DNA of 64,000 nucleotides from Trichuris trichiura (Eukaryota > Nematoda > Enoplea > Trichinellida > Trichuridae). The notes beneath the pieces were generated by a model, which was not told the origin of the DNA, ran no database searches, and saw only the letters and a list, made by a program, of their open reading frames with translations. Location: assembly GCA_037903355.1 (NCBI GenBank), contig JBAJFE010000014.1, forward strand, positions 372,001-436,000. Reading direction: 5' to 3'. Both the position numbers and the translations under genes were made by a program. Positions 12,022-23,221 of the stretch are shown here, piece by piece (positions within the stretch are counted from its first letter, which is position 1; every line of letters begins with the position of its first letter).

Positions 12022-12386
12022 GAAAAGAAAAATCTTTTTCTTTTACTTCACAACGGGAGAGAATCCGTAATAAAGATATTTTTCAATATAGTTTAAATGA
12101 CCGGTTTATTAACCTCATTTTATTCAACTTCGCAAATACAAGTACAGTCCAACGGAATTTCTTCTAGTAGAGTGCATAAACGACAGCGTATTTTGCGTTT
12201 AGTTCGTCTGCACGCTCATTTCGATTGCGTTCGCCGCTGCTTGATGAATTTTCGGATCCAAACTATCTAAACATAAACTCAACCGTAAAACTGCAAGTAG
12301 TATACCCAATGACGTCATCTAGTTTCCGCCAAAAATTCATTTTTATGTAAATGGTTGCACAAAACATGCAGCAACGTCGGCAGAAA

Positions 12387-14469
12387 CTAAAACATAGAGA
12401 ATCGGCCGAAATAGCACTTACAGATTTTTTGCCTTCCCAGAATTGGAAACTTGAGAGGCAGCTCACGAGCATTTTTACATATAAGGACGTAAGGCGATTC
12501 CGACTCGCCGTCAGGGTACTGAAGGCGATAGTCTTCCTGCGAAAGGCAGTCGACAACCTCTACGCAACCAAGCAAGCAGCCAACCGGGTAATCAGGAGGA
12601 TAAGGACGAGGAAGGCTGTCTAGAAGAAAAAAAAAACCATTGCGCTCATTATTAATAGTACCGAAAAGGCTAAAGATAAAGTTTTGTTTTATTCTACTTA
12701 TTGGTTATCACAGGATTCAAATTTTACAACATAGTAATACCGCACTCCGATGAGGACAGTCTGCCTGAATAGCTACCATTGCGCTACACCATTATATTGC
12801 GCGGAAACTACTTAACCTATGTTGAAGAAAACATGGATACAAACGCTAAGTGGTCTTATTCCCGTCAGAAAATAAGTTATCCATAAAGAGATTCTTAAGG
12901 CGGCAACTTCAGGCTCCAGGAAGGCCGTACTGGGCCCCTAACCATCGCATTGAGAGGCACTAGAAAGTATACTATTTCACTAGGGATGCTGTCGAAATTC
13001 TATCGTGAAATGCATTTGGTATATCCCTCTGTCCCATCTTTTCCCGCCAGTTTTTTCAGCAGTCAGAGATTGCGCTGGCCAATCAGATTAGAGTCCCATA
13101 ATGAGTTTGGAGCCCTGGACGGAGAGCGAACAGCGATCGTGAGCATAGAAAACGTTTAAGAAACATTACATTACCGTTGTATAAATGCCTGTAAAAGTTT
13201 TCCAAAGAAGTAACGTCGTTATTTGAAGGAATTTTCTTTGTCGCAGCTACCCAAAGCACGCCCCTGTGAGATGTGTACCAACTTCGACCCTCAAACCTAA
13301 AAATTTGCGCCATTTTAAAGCGTAAAGAACAATTAGCCGAACCGCTTGATTCCGCGAACCAACAACGACGCGTACGGCTGATGGAGGCTGAGGCACAACC
13401 CTTTATCGCGCATATTTTCCATATCTGAACACTGCAACCGTGAAACTTCGGACTTTGAATGTACGCTAGTCTTTGGCTCAGGTCGCGAAACAGCCGCAGT
13501 GAGTACAAACTTCAAATGAACAAAGAAAACTCGATTTGCGAGAACAAACACGACGAATAATACCTGCGGAACATAATCGGTTACGGTAGAGGTCGCAGGT
13601 TCTTTCTGCGTTGAACCCTTTTCCGTTTCTTGATCCAATTCGGCATTTGGGGCAAATAAATTGATAAAGTCATTTTCCTCTACTATTTCTTCACCGGCAA
13701 ATTTCAGCATCACCGGTTTATGCAATTTACTGCCATATTTTTTGTTAAGCAACATGTCATAACGTTTCTGAAGCTGAGCTTTTTTCTCAGGATTTATCCA
13801 AGCAGATGTCATATTGTAGTAGTCGGCTTGGTCGTCAAACACGGTGGTCCTTTGCGCACTTAATGTAAAAAAATTTTAAGCTTTTTAAGCTTCTGTTAGC
13901 ATTCATACCTTTCACGTTGATATTCCAAAAGCCGATCTTTGACGTCGAGCGCTTTCTGCAGGTCGGCTGTTACGTCGGCAATCGTCGGTAGCGTTTTAGC
14001 GGCAGGGTTTAATTTCTTCATTAACAAAAAAGCACCTTCGCCGCCTCTTTTTAGGATGGCCTCTTCCTCCAAGGTGCACACCTTAAACATCTTTTTCAAA
14101 TACGCAGTTATCTCAAGACGCGATACCATTACCAAATTACCACAAAAGCTACAAGGACCGGAACCTTCCTGTTTACAAGTAATTCGCCCGCACTGCATGC
14201 AGTTCATCAACGGCTCGTGCTCAGTGCCTTGGCAATCGCAAAAGTGTTTCCCCGGTAAAGTAACCGTGTCGGTAATTTGCACATTCTTTTTCTGCAATTT
14301 GGATGCCTTTGATTCTTAAAGCATCGATCTTTGAAACGCGAAAATGAACACGAAACTTACTCGGCTGTTTTCCTTTCTGCTTTCTCTTTGCTATTTCGTC
14401 GCTGTCTATAATGTTGTATTTCTTTTCAACATCGAGTAGAGATTTAGCTAATATTTCCCGCGTCGACAT
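12387..14469 (-). CDS. TRIP4: TRIP4 / ASC-1 transcription coactivator (C2HC5 zinc finger + ASCH)
   Basis: Six exons on the minus strand: 14361-14469, 13909-14314, 13564-13858, 13343-13509, 13175-13296 and 12387-12619. They join in frame to about 443 residues. Exon 2 holds the TRIP4-type zinc finger (CDCQG..H...NCMQCGRITC, then GPCSFCG). Exon 4 starts the ASCH domain (CLSLHQPYASLLVRGIKR), exon 5 continues it (FEGRSWYTSHRGVLW), and exon 6 ends it (DYPVGCLLGCVEVVDCLSQ ... ICKN). TRIP4 is the zinc-finger subunit of the ASC-1 complex. The protein is shorter than the ~580-residue human one, mainly at the N-terminus, so an upstream exon may be missing. Exon 6 has a good donor (GTAAGT) just before its stop, so a further small exon is possible. 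Introns are 46-54 nt except the last (563 nt). Confidence 0.9.
12702..12790 (-). repeat. tRNA-derived relic (A/B-box-like) in TRIP4 intron
   Basis: On the minus strand, a TAGCGCAATGGTAGC segment resembles a pol III A box. About 55 nt further on, TTTGAATCC resembles a degenerate B box. The flanks do not pair into an acceptor stem beyond 3 bp, and no clear anticodon arm forms. A decayed tRNA or the head of a tRNA-derived SINE is more likely than a functional tRNA gene. Confidence 0.3.
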
Positions 14470-17400
14470 AATCGCTGTTTAAAGAATATTCAGCAGGCCA
14501 CAGCAAGAGTACGTCTTCGCCACCGAAGGTACTCGGCAGAGAACTTGCTCATCAATTTCAGTACCGGTGCATCAATATACGTACTTTTCGTATATTGAAG
14601 TAAGCTGAACACGATTGATTTGACGTATAGCGATGTCCGAAAACGGAAGTAAAACGTTTGCTTAAAGAAAGCATTCTAAGCAAAATTGCAGACATTTTAT
14701 ACCATATAGCTGACGCCAAACTAGCGCTTTATTTCTTATACAGTATACCTGTGCTTTGTAATCACTTAATTACCTTAAATGATTTATTCCAGCTGCTGTG
14801 GTTACCACCTTTGTCAGACGTATTAACGCGAACTGGAAGCCGTCCTTTCAGCAATGGCACATGGTGACGCGGGCGACTTTTTAAATTAAAAACTTTAAAG
14901 GAGATTAAATAATGAAAATAGTTGCAGATCTTCTCAATTCAAGACTCTGACATCATACAGAATAGGGATTGCCAGGTATCGCGCAACAGTTCATTGTTTC
15001 CTACTGAGTTCGCCTCCGCCGCAAACAGGACAAGAGTCGTTCCGAAAGCTGCGGACGATAGAAAAAATTAATTTCTTACGGGTGCAGCCATGCAAAAAGA
15101 GAAAAGGTAGAAATGCAAATTTAAAACTGCTGGAGGGAGAAGAGGAAAGTAAAATACGTTTTCAAATGTTCGGAAGAAAGAAAAATAATAAAGTTTGATA
15201 GCTGCAAGAAGAAAAAAAATTAAGTCAATAAATAAATAAATCAATTTACTAATTTGAGCTACAAACTTATTAAGCATTAATGCTATGTATAGCATTCGCC
15301 CCTGAAAATCTCTCCGAAGCTTTTTCTTTATGGTTTTACTGTAGTGCGCTCAAGCTGACTTGTCTTTTCGCGCAGAAGTTAGGAAGCCGGCCAATTGAAT
15401 GTTTTATATTAGCCAACAATTCAATTTGCCTACAAGTTCTGCATCAGGCCAAACGTCTTGTTTGAACTGCACCTTTCAGTTAAACAATCCCAAAAAAGTC
15501 AAATCTTCAGGTAAGCTTGACTTTCTGCGAAAGTGCTTTTCAGTTACCTTCGCGTCTTTTCTCTATTTGAAATCCTTTCTTTTCCGATGTAGTTGTAACA
15601 CATGTTTCTATTTTCTTTTGTGGTTTTTTGGCTGCCATCTAGTCTGCAGAATGTAGAAACTGGTTCTTGTATTTACCTGTCTGCATATGACGTCATGTGG
15701 TAGTTCGCTGATAATTGCAATGATCTTTACTATTCGACAGCATTTAATTTTAAACATTTAATTGAATCAAAAAGATTATTCCGCTCCGTTCGTAATGCTC
15801 GCGACGCTGCTAGCCTTCACGGCGAGTTGCGGCAGCCGTTTCTCGAATCAATGTTACTTGATGAGTCAAGAATTATTTATAATAACTATTCAAATGCGTA
15901 CACTTTCAGTAGCACGTTTTCTCTAATCCACTGAGGCTGTCAAGCGCTCCTCTTATTTAGCTTGACGGTTGCAATTTCACGGAAAGATGCCCACATTAAA
16001 GGGTAGCTGAGAACTCCGCCGACTACGCGGACAAATTATTTACTAAGATCCATTATTGTCTTGTTAACTTCAGCGCAAAACTCTATTTTGAAAAAAGTCG
16101 TATTGGTTTATTTTTTAGGTCGATTTCCCAATTGACTGTGTCAACCTGATTTCCACTGTTGCACTTTTGCGCAAACGCTCCAACACGTCCAACTTCTTGC
16201 GAACCGCTTTTTGCTTGTAACGATTGTTCTGTCAATTAGCCAGTAATTGTGTTCGCAAGAAAATTGCGCACCCTTTAAAAGCAGGCGTCGAATTTCGCAA
16301 CATGCTTTTTATGTTAAGTGAGACGCAGGCACGTAGGCTTCGCAGTGGACAAGTGAGACTGTAGCCTCTTAATTAAAAGTTCAATTTGTTAATTATTAAA
16401 TTTTTTTCGCAGCGATTAAGCCAGTTTCCCATTCAGAGTTGCTGGCTAATCGTTGATGTACTTTGTATCAGTGTTCGTACGGCAAATGTTCCAATAAATC
16501 AATTGTTCCAAACTGAAAGTTGTTGCATTCTCAGCGAAGGTGTCCAATAAAACGATCGGCGCACGTTCATTGCGTTGCCTGTGGTGAGAGCGAATGGCTC
16601 AACTTAAATATAGGCCCAATAAGAACTATTCCTCATTTTTACATTTTACGGTTTCCCGGCTTTCTACAAGTGTAAGTTAACATATTCTATGTACGTCTTT
16701 TCATAAACCCTTATAAGGGTAAGCAGCGTCCGCTGTAAAAATGTAAGTATTAAGCAGTCTCAATATGTCAAGCCGTTATCAGCTGCTTTCCCGCTAAGTT
16801 CCAGTTCAGCAGAGTTTGTTGCATTCTAAAAAAGTTCTTCTTCCGCTTGCGACCTTTTGTCTTTTTAATCACTCATTCGAAGACTTGCTGACATTGTTTT
16901 TGGTTACTGTTTATTGCCTGAGCTTTTTGCGCTTCCAGCCGAAATTTATTTCTTAGATGCAATCGCTTTTGCTCTACGTAATTTATATCTTCTTTTGCGA
17001 AATGACTTCGATCTCACGCTTAGGCTATGCTTAGCACGGCGAGACAGCTGACCCGAGTTATGATCAGCTGACAAGTCTGTATGAGAATCCAACTTCTGGT
17101 CGAATAGTTGTTGGTCTTAGCTTGTTTATCTCATTTTGCTTTGCTGGCTATTCGCCGTTAAGCTCGGCGGTACGGAAGACTGATGATTTAAAATATCCGT
17201 AGGCGTAGGCGAGTTTCAGGTTGAACTTGTATTGTTTGTTTTGCGGAAGCTGGTTTAACAGGTTGTCTTCTCATTTTTCAATCTCTTCAAAAGAACAGAT
17301 TTTCAAAGCCACCAAGTCTCGCTCGCTAGCTTTGCTTGGCGTTTCAAGTAAGTTTCCAAATTGAGTCTTTGCCTTTGCTGTCTAATCCTCGTTGCAAGTT

Positions 17401-19603
17401 ATCATTCGAAAATGGCAATCTAGCTAAAGGCTGTAAGGGAAGTCTCTTCTTTGTCTCGCTGCGCGTCCAGTCCCTTAAAACAATGTTGACGTGTCCTGAT
17501 TTTGTTTAATTTACGTGCAGACGTCTATCGGCTTTCGCGGTCGTCGAGAACTTATTATTTTTAAGCATCGTTTCGTTGTGCTGCTTGAAATTTTTGTTAG
17601 AGTTAAATTTCAAACTTCTCTATAGGCAGCTTAGCGTTGATAGTTGTTCCGCTCAATAAATGTTCCATAACTTTGACTTTAAACGGCAGCTGTTCGTCAC
17701 ATCAAGGCTTGCTCAGATATGATAAAATTAGTTGTACGTGCGATTCGGGTAAAGCTTGGCCGGCGCGCTTTATTGCTTTGCCTAAACGCGCTCGCGTCAA
17801 TGCGATAAGTAAATTTGGACATTCTTTTTTTGTTGATTGCTATTTTTTGCGGAAAGAAAATAGGCGCTTAACGATTTCTTCTTTTTTTGTTAAGTTTTAA
17901 AAATTTGAATAGAGGCAAAGCCGTAACGTTTAGCCTACCGCCATCACTGGCAATTGGAATTGGTTTGACCACGAACTTAACGTATTTAACTGCAGCTGAT
18001 CAAGAAAATAAAAACGCTAAATTCAATGTAAATAGCTGCTTAGTTTCCTGCTTAGGTTTTACAGTCCGCGGCTTCTCTTGATGTAACGCGGAATTGGCGC
18101 AAGAATTCATCAGCATTATGTTGAAAGCTGTTTTTGTTTTCTCGGCTCTGTTGCAAGTCGTGGCGACTATTCGGCTACGCTCTGCCTATTATCCGCAGGC
18201 GAAGTTTACCCGATCAATGCGCTTGCCTAGCCTAAGAGGTTGTATTTTCTTTTTGAAACCAATTTCAACTTGTTGTCGATAAGTCTGCCGAGTTTTAGGT
18301 TTTGAAAATCGAAAAACTTTGGAATGATCAGCCGCCGCCTTGCGAACTAAAACCAGACCTAACCGCGCACTCTGTTTTACATGCTGTATACTGCGTGCGC
18401 AACATGTTTTGCTTGCTAATGGCTTTCATTAGTCCCAGCGATGTTTTTAAAAGCGTTTTATTAATTTTCCCTATTTTTTCAAAGTGCTTTTTCACCGGTT
18501 GGCCCTAAAGGTCCCTTTAGAAGACAGAGAGAGGGAAGAAGGGTCGATCAGCCTACCGAGTAACGCTTATCAATGAAGACAGGAAAGCATTTATCAATAG
18601 AATCCATGACTGAAAAGCGCGCGAACAAAATTCCCGCTGTTGCGAATACGTTCGCTTAATCCGCCAATTTTTTTTCGGGATTCCGTACTTTGTCTTGCAA
18701 GGATCGTTAACTTGTAAGCCGGAAAAGCCATTCCAAAGGCATGCCTGCTTGCAAGAAATCCATTTCCATAAATTATTGCGCATCATGCGCAGGCATTAAA
18801 AAATGGTTGTACTTTGATGAAAACTGGCAAAGGCTTCTCTGTTTTACGAGCGATTGGGTTTTTGTCATTTTTTAAATTTTGCTCGCGTACTCTTAACAAC
18901 TGTTTTCATTGCGTTCGTCGTTCAACAGAGGCTGCATCGAAATCAACTTTGACGTATGCGCGCAATCGCGCAAGTTTTAACAAGTAAACAATGGGCCGAA
19001 CGACGAGTCCCATTGAGAATTGAATTTTTTTCCCCTGTTGAGACAACAGCCGCTGAAGATGGGACAAGACGATCCCTGAAAACCTTTTCAGCAACCTGTT
19101 TAACCAACCGGGTAGCCCGTAGCTATTATATGCATAGGACTCGTAGCGTAAAGTTAACATACATGTTTGCTACGAGTAAACGAGCTTTGCTATTGGAAGT
19201 TCGATTCGAAAAAGAGGACGAGATCATCCTAGCTCTCGCGTCGTTTAGTTTGCGCGCGAATTTCTGTAAACTTCCTTTGAGCTCTTCACGAAAGCAATGT
19301 AAGCGGGAATCACGTGTGCGTCGTCTGGTTTTTTCATTGCAACAGTGCATATCCAACAGTGTAAAGAAATAAATTGCCTAACTTTCGTCGTAATTTATTT
19401 TCATCGATCATGTTTTTGACATTGCCATAGATATTGAGCTTTAGTTGGGTTGACTGATTGCTTGAAGTAATAAAATTTCATTCATCTCGCTTTTTGTCAA
19501 TCCGCGTATTAATAGGCCGGATTTTGTGATTGGTTTATCTCTTTCAGGCTAAAGTGCAAAGTGTGGCTGGTCTTCCTGTAATTGCTGCGGCCGAAACTCT
19601 GCA
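14470..19603. other. Long intergenic region, no gene recognised
   Basis: About 5.1 kb between TRIP4 and XPR1, which are divergent. The + strand is T-rich, with many short frames on both strands (such as 18956-19372 plus) that lack motifs or splice context. An acceptor-like CTTTCAG at 19543-19549 lies about 60 nt before the XPR1 start and may end a 5'-UTR intron or be a trans-splice site. Old transposon debris is possible around 16.8-18.3 kb, but I could not identify any. Confidence 0.4.
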
Positions 19604-21904
19604 ATGAAGTTTGCCGAGCATTTGGCGACCCATTTGACGCCGGAATGGAGAAAGCAGTATATAGACTACATGCTACTGAAGGTTATGATATACGAAATTC
19701 TGGAAAATGCCCCAGATCAGGAGGTGAGCGACCAATTGCGCTTGCGCTATATGCACAAGCGGGATGGGGAATTTTTCGCACTGTGCGCCGAAGAGTTGAA
19801 GAAGATCAACCTGTTCTACAAGAGAAAGTTGGCCGAAGCTCAGGAGCGCTTCACTGAGTTGGCCAGGGAATTGGAACGCTTGCAATCCTCCAGAGGACGC
19901 GTTGAGTTGAAGAAGACGGCGATGCCACATTCCGTTGTGCCTTCGCTGTTCAGTTTCGCGCGAACCACCTTCTTAGTTTCCGAAGACCAAAGCTACCCAA
20001 GGTCGTTGAAGGACCTACGCGATGCGTTTTGCGAATTTTACCTTAGCTTAATTCTTCTGCAAAATTACCAACAGCTCAACGCTACCGGATTCCGCAAGAT
20101 TTTAAAAAAGCATGACAAGGTGTTGCAGAATACGGCCGGCAATGAATGGCGCCAGCAAAATGTTGAGTGTTCGCCATTTTTTTTGGACAAAGAGATTGAC
20201 AGGCTTATAGAGTTGACCGAGCATGCGGTCACTGAAAAATTAGAGCAGGGAGACCGTCAGGCGGCTATGAAGCGCCTAAGGGTATTGCCCTTCAGCGAAC
20301 AGCAGCACGCGTGGACAACCTTTAGGCTAGGCTTCTTTATGGGAAGTTTCTTGGTGCTTTTATCGCTCATTGTGCTCACCTTAGTGTTCATGCCTTTGGA
20401 CAGCGAACCTCGCTGGGTGGCCATACGACTGTTTCGCGGTTTTCTTATACTTTTCGCTCAAATCTTCCTTATGGGCGTCAATATGTACGGGTGGCAACGT
20501 AAAGGCGTAAATCACGTGCTCATTTTTGAAATCGATCCAAGGCGCCATCTAACCTACCAACAACTTTTGGAAATAAGCACAATGTTCCTGGTTGTTTGGT
20601 CACTTTGCATTCTGGGCTACCTGTACGCCGATCACTTGGCTATCTCAAAGTTGGTCTTTCCACTTATTTTGATGGGATTCTGCATTGTGTGGTTGTTGAA
20701 TCCGTTTTGTTGCATTGCGCGCAGTTCGCGCTACTGGCTTATAAAGCACGTGTTCAACTGCTTTACGGCACCCTTTCACTACGTTACATTTCCCGACTTT
20801 TGGCTGGCCGATCAGATGAATAGTCTTGTTACCTTCTTCCTTGATATGGAATATTTTGTTTGCTTCTACGCTTCCGAAGTAACGCTGGTCAACGGTACGC
20901 TAGACATGGTCTACTCAGCCGCTGCGCAGCCTACAGCGCCCAACTCGAGTTCGATTTTGGACGAAAGCGAGACTTGGGCTATTCATAGGAGAGGTCAGCA
21001 GTTGGATATATGCAGTTCGAACGTATACGGGCTGCGTCCAGTGATTGCCATCATTCCAGCGCTTATCCGCTTCCTGCAGTGCTTACGTCGGTACAGAGAT
21101 TCGCGAGCCGCCTTTCCCCACCTGTTCAACGCGGGGAAATACAGCACCACTTTTTTTGTAGTCATATTTGGCACTTTGAACACGCTGCACAAGAAGGAAT
21201 ACAACTTGTCCAAGCAGCGAATGGGCAGCCCATTCTTCTATCTTTGGGTTATTGCCAATTGTATATCCTTCTGCTATACGTACTCGTGGGATATTCGTAT
21301 GGATTGGGGTTTATTCGAAAAAAATGCCGGTGAAAACAAGTATCTACGAGAAGAGTTGGTCTACAGCCAAAAAGCGTACTACTATGGCGCTATGGTTGCC
21401 GACTTTTTCCTGCGCATAACCTGGGTGCTCAACGTCAGCTTGGGTGACGCTTGGCTGGCCGAAGCCGATGTACTCATATCCATAACGGCTCCTTTGGAAT
21501 GTATCCGACGATTTATCTGGAACTATTTCCGTCTGGAGAACGAACATCTCAACAACTGCGGTCAATTTCGTGCCGTTAGAGATATTTCATTGAAACCTAT
21601 TACCAAAGGCGACCTTGAGGAAATGTCCCGTATGGTCGACGAGGAGGATGGATTGACCCATCGAGGCGAAGAGTTTAAAGCTTTGGTTTCCAAAAAGGGT
21701 AAGTCGTTCTCCAAGCATGGAACCCTACGCAAGCGGCTCGCCTTTAATCCGGGTCGCCGCGTTACTGGAAAGCCAAACGAGGGCAATCGAAGGTTGCCAT
21801 TGTGGCGAAGTCTTAGGAGAACTGACAACTGCTACGTTGACGTAACGGGAACCAGTAGCTCAGAGAAAAAGACTTCCTCAGGCAGTGGCAAAGAAAACCG
21901 TTAG
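19604..21904 (+). CDS. XPR1: XPR1-type phosphate exporter (SPX + EXS), intronless
   Basis: A 766-residue protein of the XPR1/SYG1/PHO1 family, which exports inorganic phosphate across the plasma membrane under control of inositol pyrophosphates. The start MKFAEHLATHLTPEWRKQYI is the canonical SPX opening. The SPX basic cluster that binds inositol phosphates is present (FRKILKKHDK, residues 163-172). Hydrophobic membrane segments run from about 240 to 400. The EXS domain begins around 475 (YGLRPVIAIIPALIRFLQCLRRYRDS) and includes FPHLFNAGKYS. The cytosolic tail after about 660 is basic and Ser-rich and longer than in human XPR1 (696 residues). Reading from the first ATG gives the exact SPX start. 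The whole gene is one exon, in a region where long genes otherwise have many introns. Confidence 0.95.
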   Translation: MKFAEHLATHLTPEWRKQYIDYMLLKVMIYEILENAPDQEVSDQLRLRYMHKRDGEFFALCAEELKKINLFYKRKLAEAQERFTELARELERLQSSRGRVELKKTAMPHSVVPSLFSFARTTFLVSEDQSYPRSLKDLRDAFCEFYLSLILLQNYQQLNATGFRKILKKHDKVLQNTAGNEWRQQNVECSPFFLDKEIDRLIELTEHAVTEKLEQGDRQAAMKRLRVLPFSEQQHAWTTFRLGFFMGSFLVLLSLIVLTLVFMPLDSEPRWVAIRLFRGFLILFAQIFLMGVNMYGWQRKGVNHVLIFEIDPRRHLTYQQLLEISTMFLVVWSLCILGYLYADHLAISKLVFPLILMGFCIVWLLNPFCCIARSSRYWLIKHVFNCFTAPFHYVTFPDFWLADQMNSLVTFFLDMEYFVCFYASEVTLVNGTLDMVYSAAAQPTAPNSSSILDESETWAIHRRGQQLDICSSNVYGLRPVIAIIPALIRFLQCLRRYRDSRAAFPHLFNAGKYSTTFFVVIFGTLNTLHKKEYNLSKQRMGSPFFYLWVIANCISFCYTYSWDIRMDWGLFEKNAGENKYLREELVYSQKAYYYGAMVADFFLRITWVLNVSLGDAWLAEADVLISITAPLECIRRFIWNYFRLENEHLNNCGQFRAVRDISLKPITKGDLEEMSRMVDEEDGLTHRGEEFKALVSKKGKSFSKHGTLRKRLAFNPGRRVTGKPNEGNRRLPLWRSLRRTDNCYVDVTGTSSSEKKTSSGSGKENR

Positions 21905-22429
21905 CTATAAGAATGGTGAAAAGTTTTCGTATAGTATTCGATCTCTTCTAGTCGTTGAATCGAGCATACCTTTCGGTTGTTGCAGGTAAGAATTACACAC
22001 TTGTTAATTTCCTCACTGTTAAGTCTTTTATTAACTAATTACAGTCGTTCACTCGTGGTCTGATTAAATTTGTCCATAGGCATATTGACTTTCTTATTGA
22101 TGCATAATGTTAGCATCTCGCCGTTTCCTTCTGAGTTATGCTTTAACCAGGTGAGCAAAACCGAGATTTACCCAAAAAAATCCTTAGCGCTATCTTCGGT
22201 AGTTTATTCCCTTTGAAATTGTTTCTGGCAAAGAAAACGGAAAGTGAAAATGACGCCAAGTCAATCTTTTAACCAACTGAAGCAGAGAAAGCATCAAATC
22301 CATTACAAAGAGAGTTTGTTGTCAGTTTAGCCAATATGTGAATGATGCAACAAAAAAGACAGCAGCAGTATGCAGAAGAGCCGAAAAACGTTGGCTAATA
22401 TCAAAAGCGTTGGTCATTGATTATAGTGT

Positions 22430-23221
22430 CCACTTAAGCGCTGATGACGAGTTCCAACTGTCCTTTCAGCTTAATGATACGAAGGTTGCACTTCTTCGCA
22501 TTGTCTGTTCAAATGGTTTCAGTTGGCGTAATATTTCGACGGGTGGCTAACTTCTTCTATTTTCACCACATAACCGCCGAAAAAGTTTCTCATTCAATTT
22601 CTTTTGATTTTGTTCACCGCATCGACGATATAACGAAGCGAATTATTCAAATGCGAGCTCAAGCCACCTGTGACGAGATGCCGCCGATGCAACACACAAT
22701 GGATGCACAGCACGTTGGAAACTATGATTTTTAGATATGATATGAACCCCCGCTGACAGCCGAGCATAGCTGGTGCACCATCTGTTGCCAAGGCTATTAT
22801 GTTCTGAAGGGAAATAGCTTTTTCCATAAAGAATTCTTCCACTACTTGAAAGATAGATTCACCCCTTCTATTTGTACTCAATTCTTTCGAAAACAATAAT
22901 TCTTCTGCAAACCGTTCTTCTCTTACAAAGCAGACGTAGGCCAATAGAACTGATTCGTTTCCGGGTAAGGTAGACTCGTCCAACTGCAACGAGAATTCGC
23001 TCTCTCTGAGCATGCAGCATAGCGTCTCTTCATTGCCTACAGCCATTGCGTTGATTCGCCTCTGAACAGCTTCATTGCTGAGTAGTATTTTCTTCGTAAC
23101 ATCGCGTTCATTTTGCGGAAGCACAGTTTCTACCACTTCAGCTATGGCGGGAATTTTTAAATTCTCCTTCGATTGTATGAGGTCTACCCGCTTTTGCAAT
23201 TAACAGCGAAGTTAGCAAAAA
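22430..23221 (-). pseudogene. ZBED5-like hAT transposase relic, copy B (5' half)
   Basis: The minus-strand frame 22594-23199 reads the N-terminal/middle part of a ZBED5/SCAND3-type domesticated-hAT protein: LLSNEAVQRRIN, SLQLDEST, ESVLLAYVCFV, FFMEKAISLQNIIALATDGAPAMLG, then IHCVLHRRHLV and VNKIKRN. Upstream, its start SLLIAKAGRPHTI lies in another frame, fused directly to the end of copy A. After a stop near 22590 the reading continues decayed toward 22430. The dimer/C-terminal part is missing. Confidence 0.8.

Larger units (their letters stand above)
9304..12090 (+). mobile_element. Penelope-like retroelement (RT + GIY-YIG), degenerate copy
   Basis: This copy runs from the first in-frame codon after a stop at 9301 through the RT and GIY-YIG frames to a 3' region with a hammerhead-like core (11982-12021) and a conserved ATCCGTAATAAAGA tail (about 12063-12077). 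The same core-plus-tail arrangement recurs at 46.4 kb and 58.0 kb, so it is probably the element's terminal repeat. No matching 5' terminal repeat was found. The element sits between the two ASC-1-complex genes ASCC1 and TRIP4, in the orientation opposite to them. Element boundaries and target duplications are not resolved. Confidence 0.85.

Noticed and set aside
12351..12623. 90-codon basic ORF on the + strand
   Set aside because: It is the antisense shadow of the last TRIP4 exon, whose minus-strand frame carries clear ASCH-domain sequence.
17637..18508. Chain of short + strand ORFs
   Set aside because: Different frames, no motifs, and no consistent splice sites joining them. They may be old transposon debris but cannot be assigned.
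18956..19372. 138-codon + strand ORF upstream of XPR1
   Set aside because: Low-information composition with equally long antisense frames. No recognisable domain.
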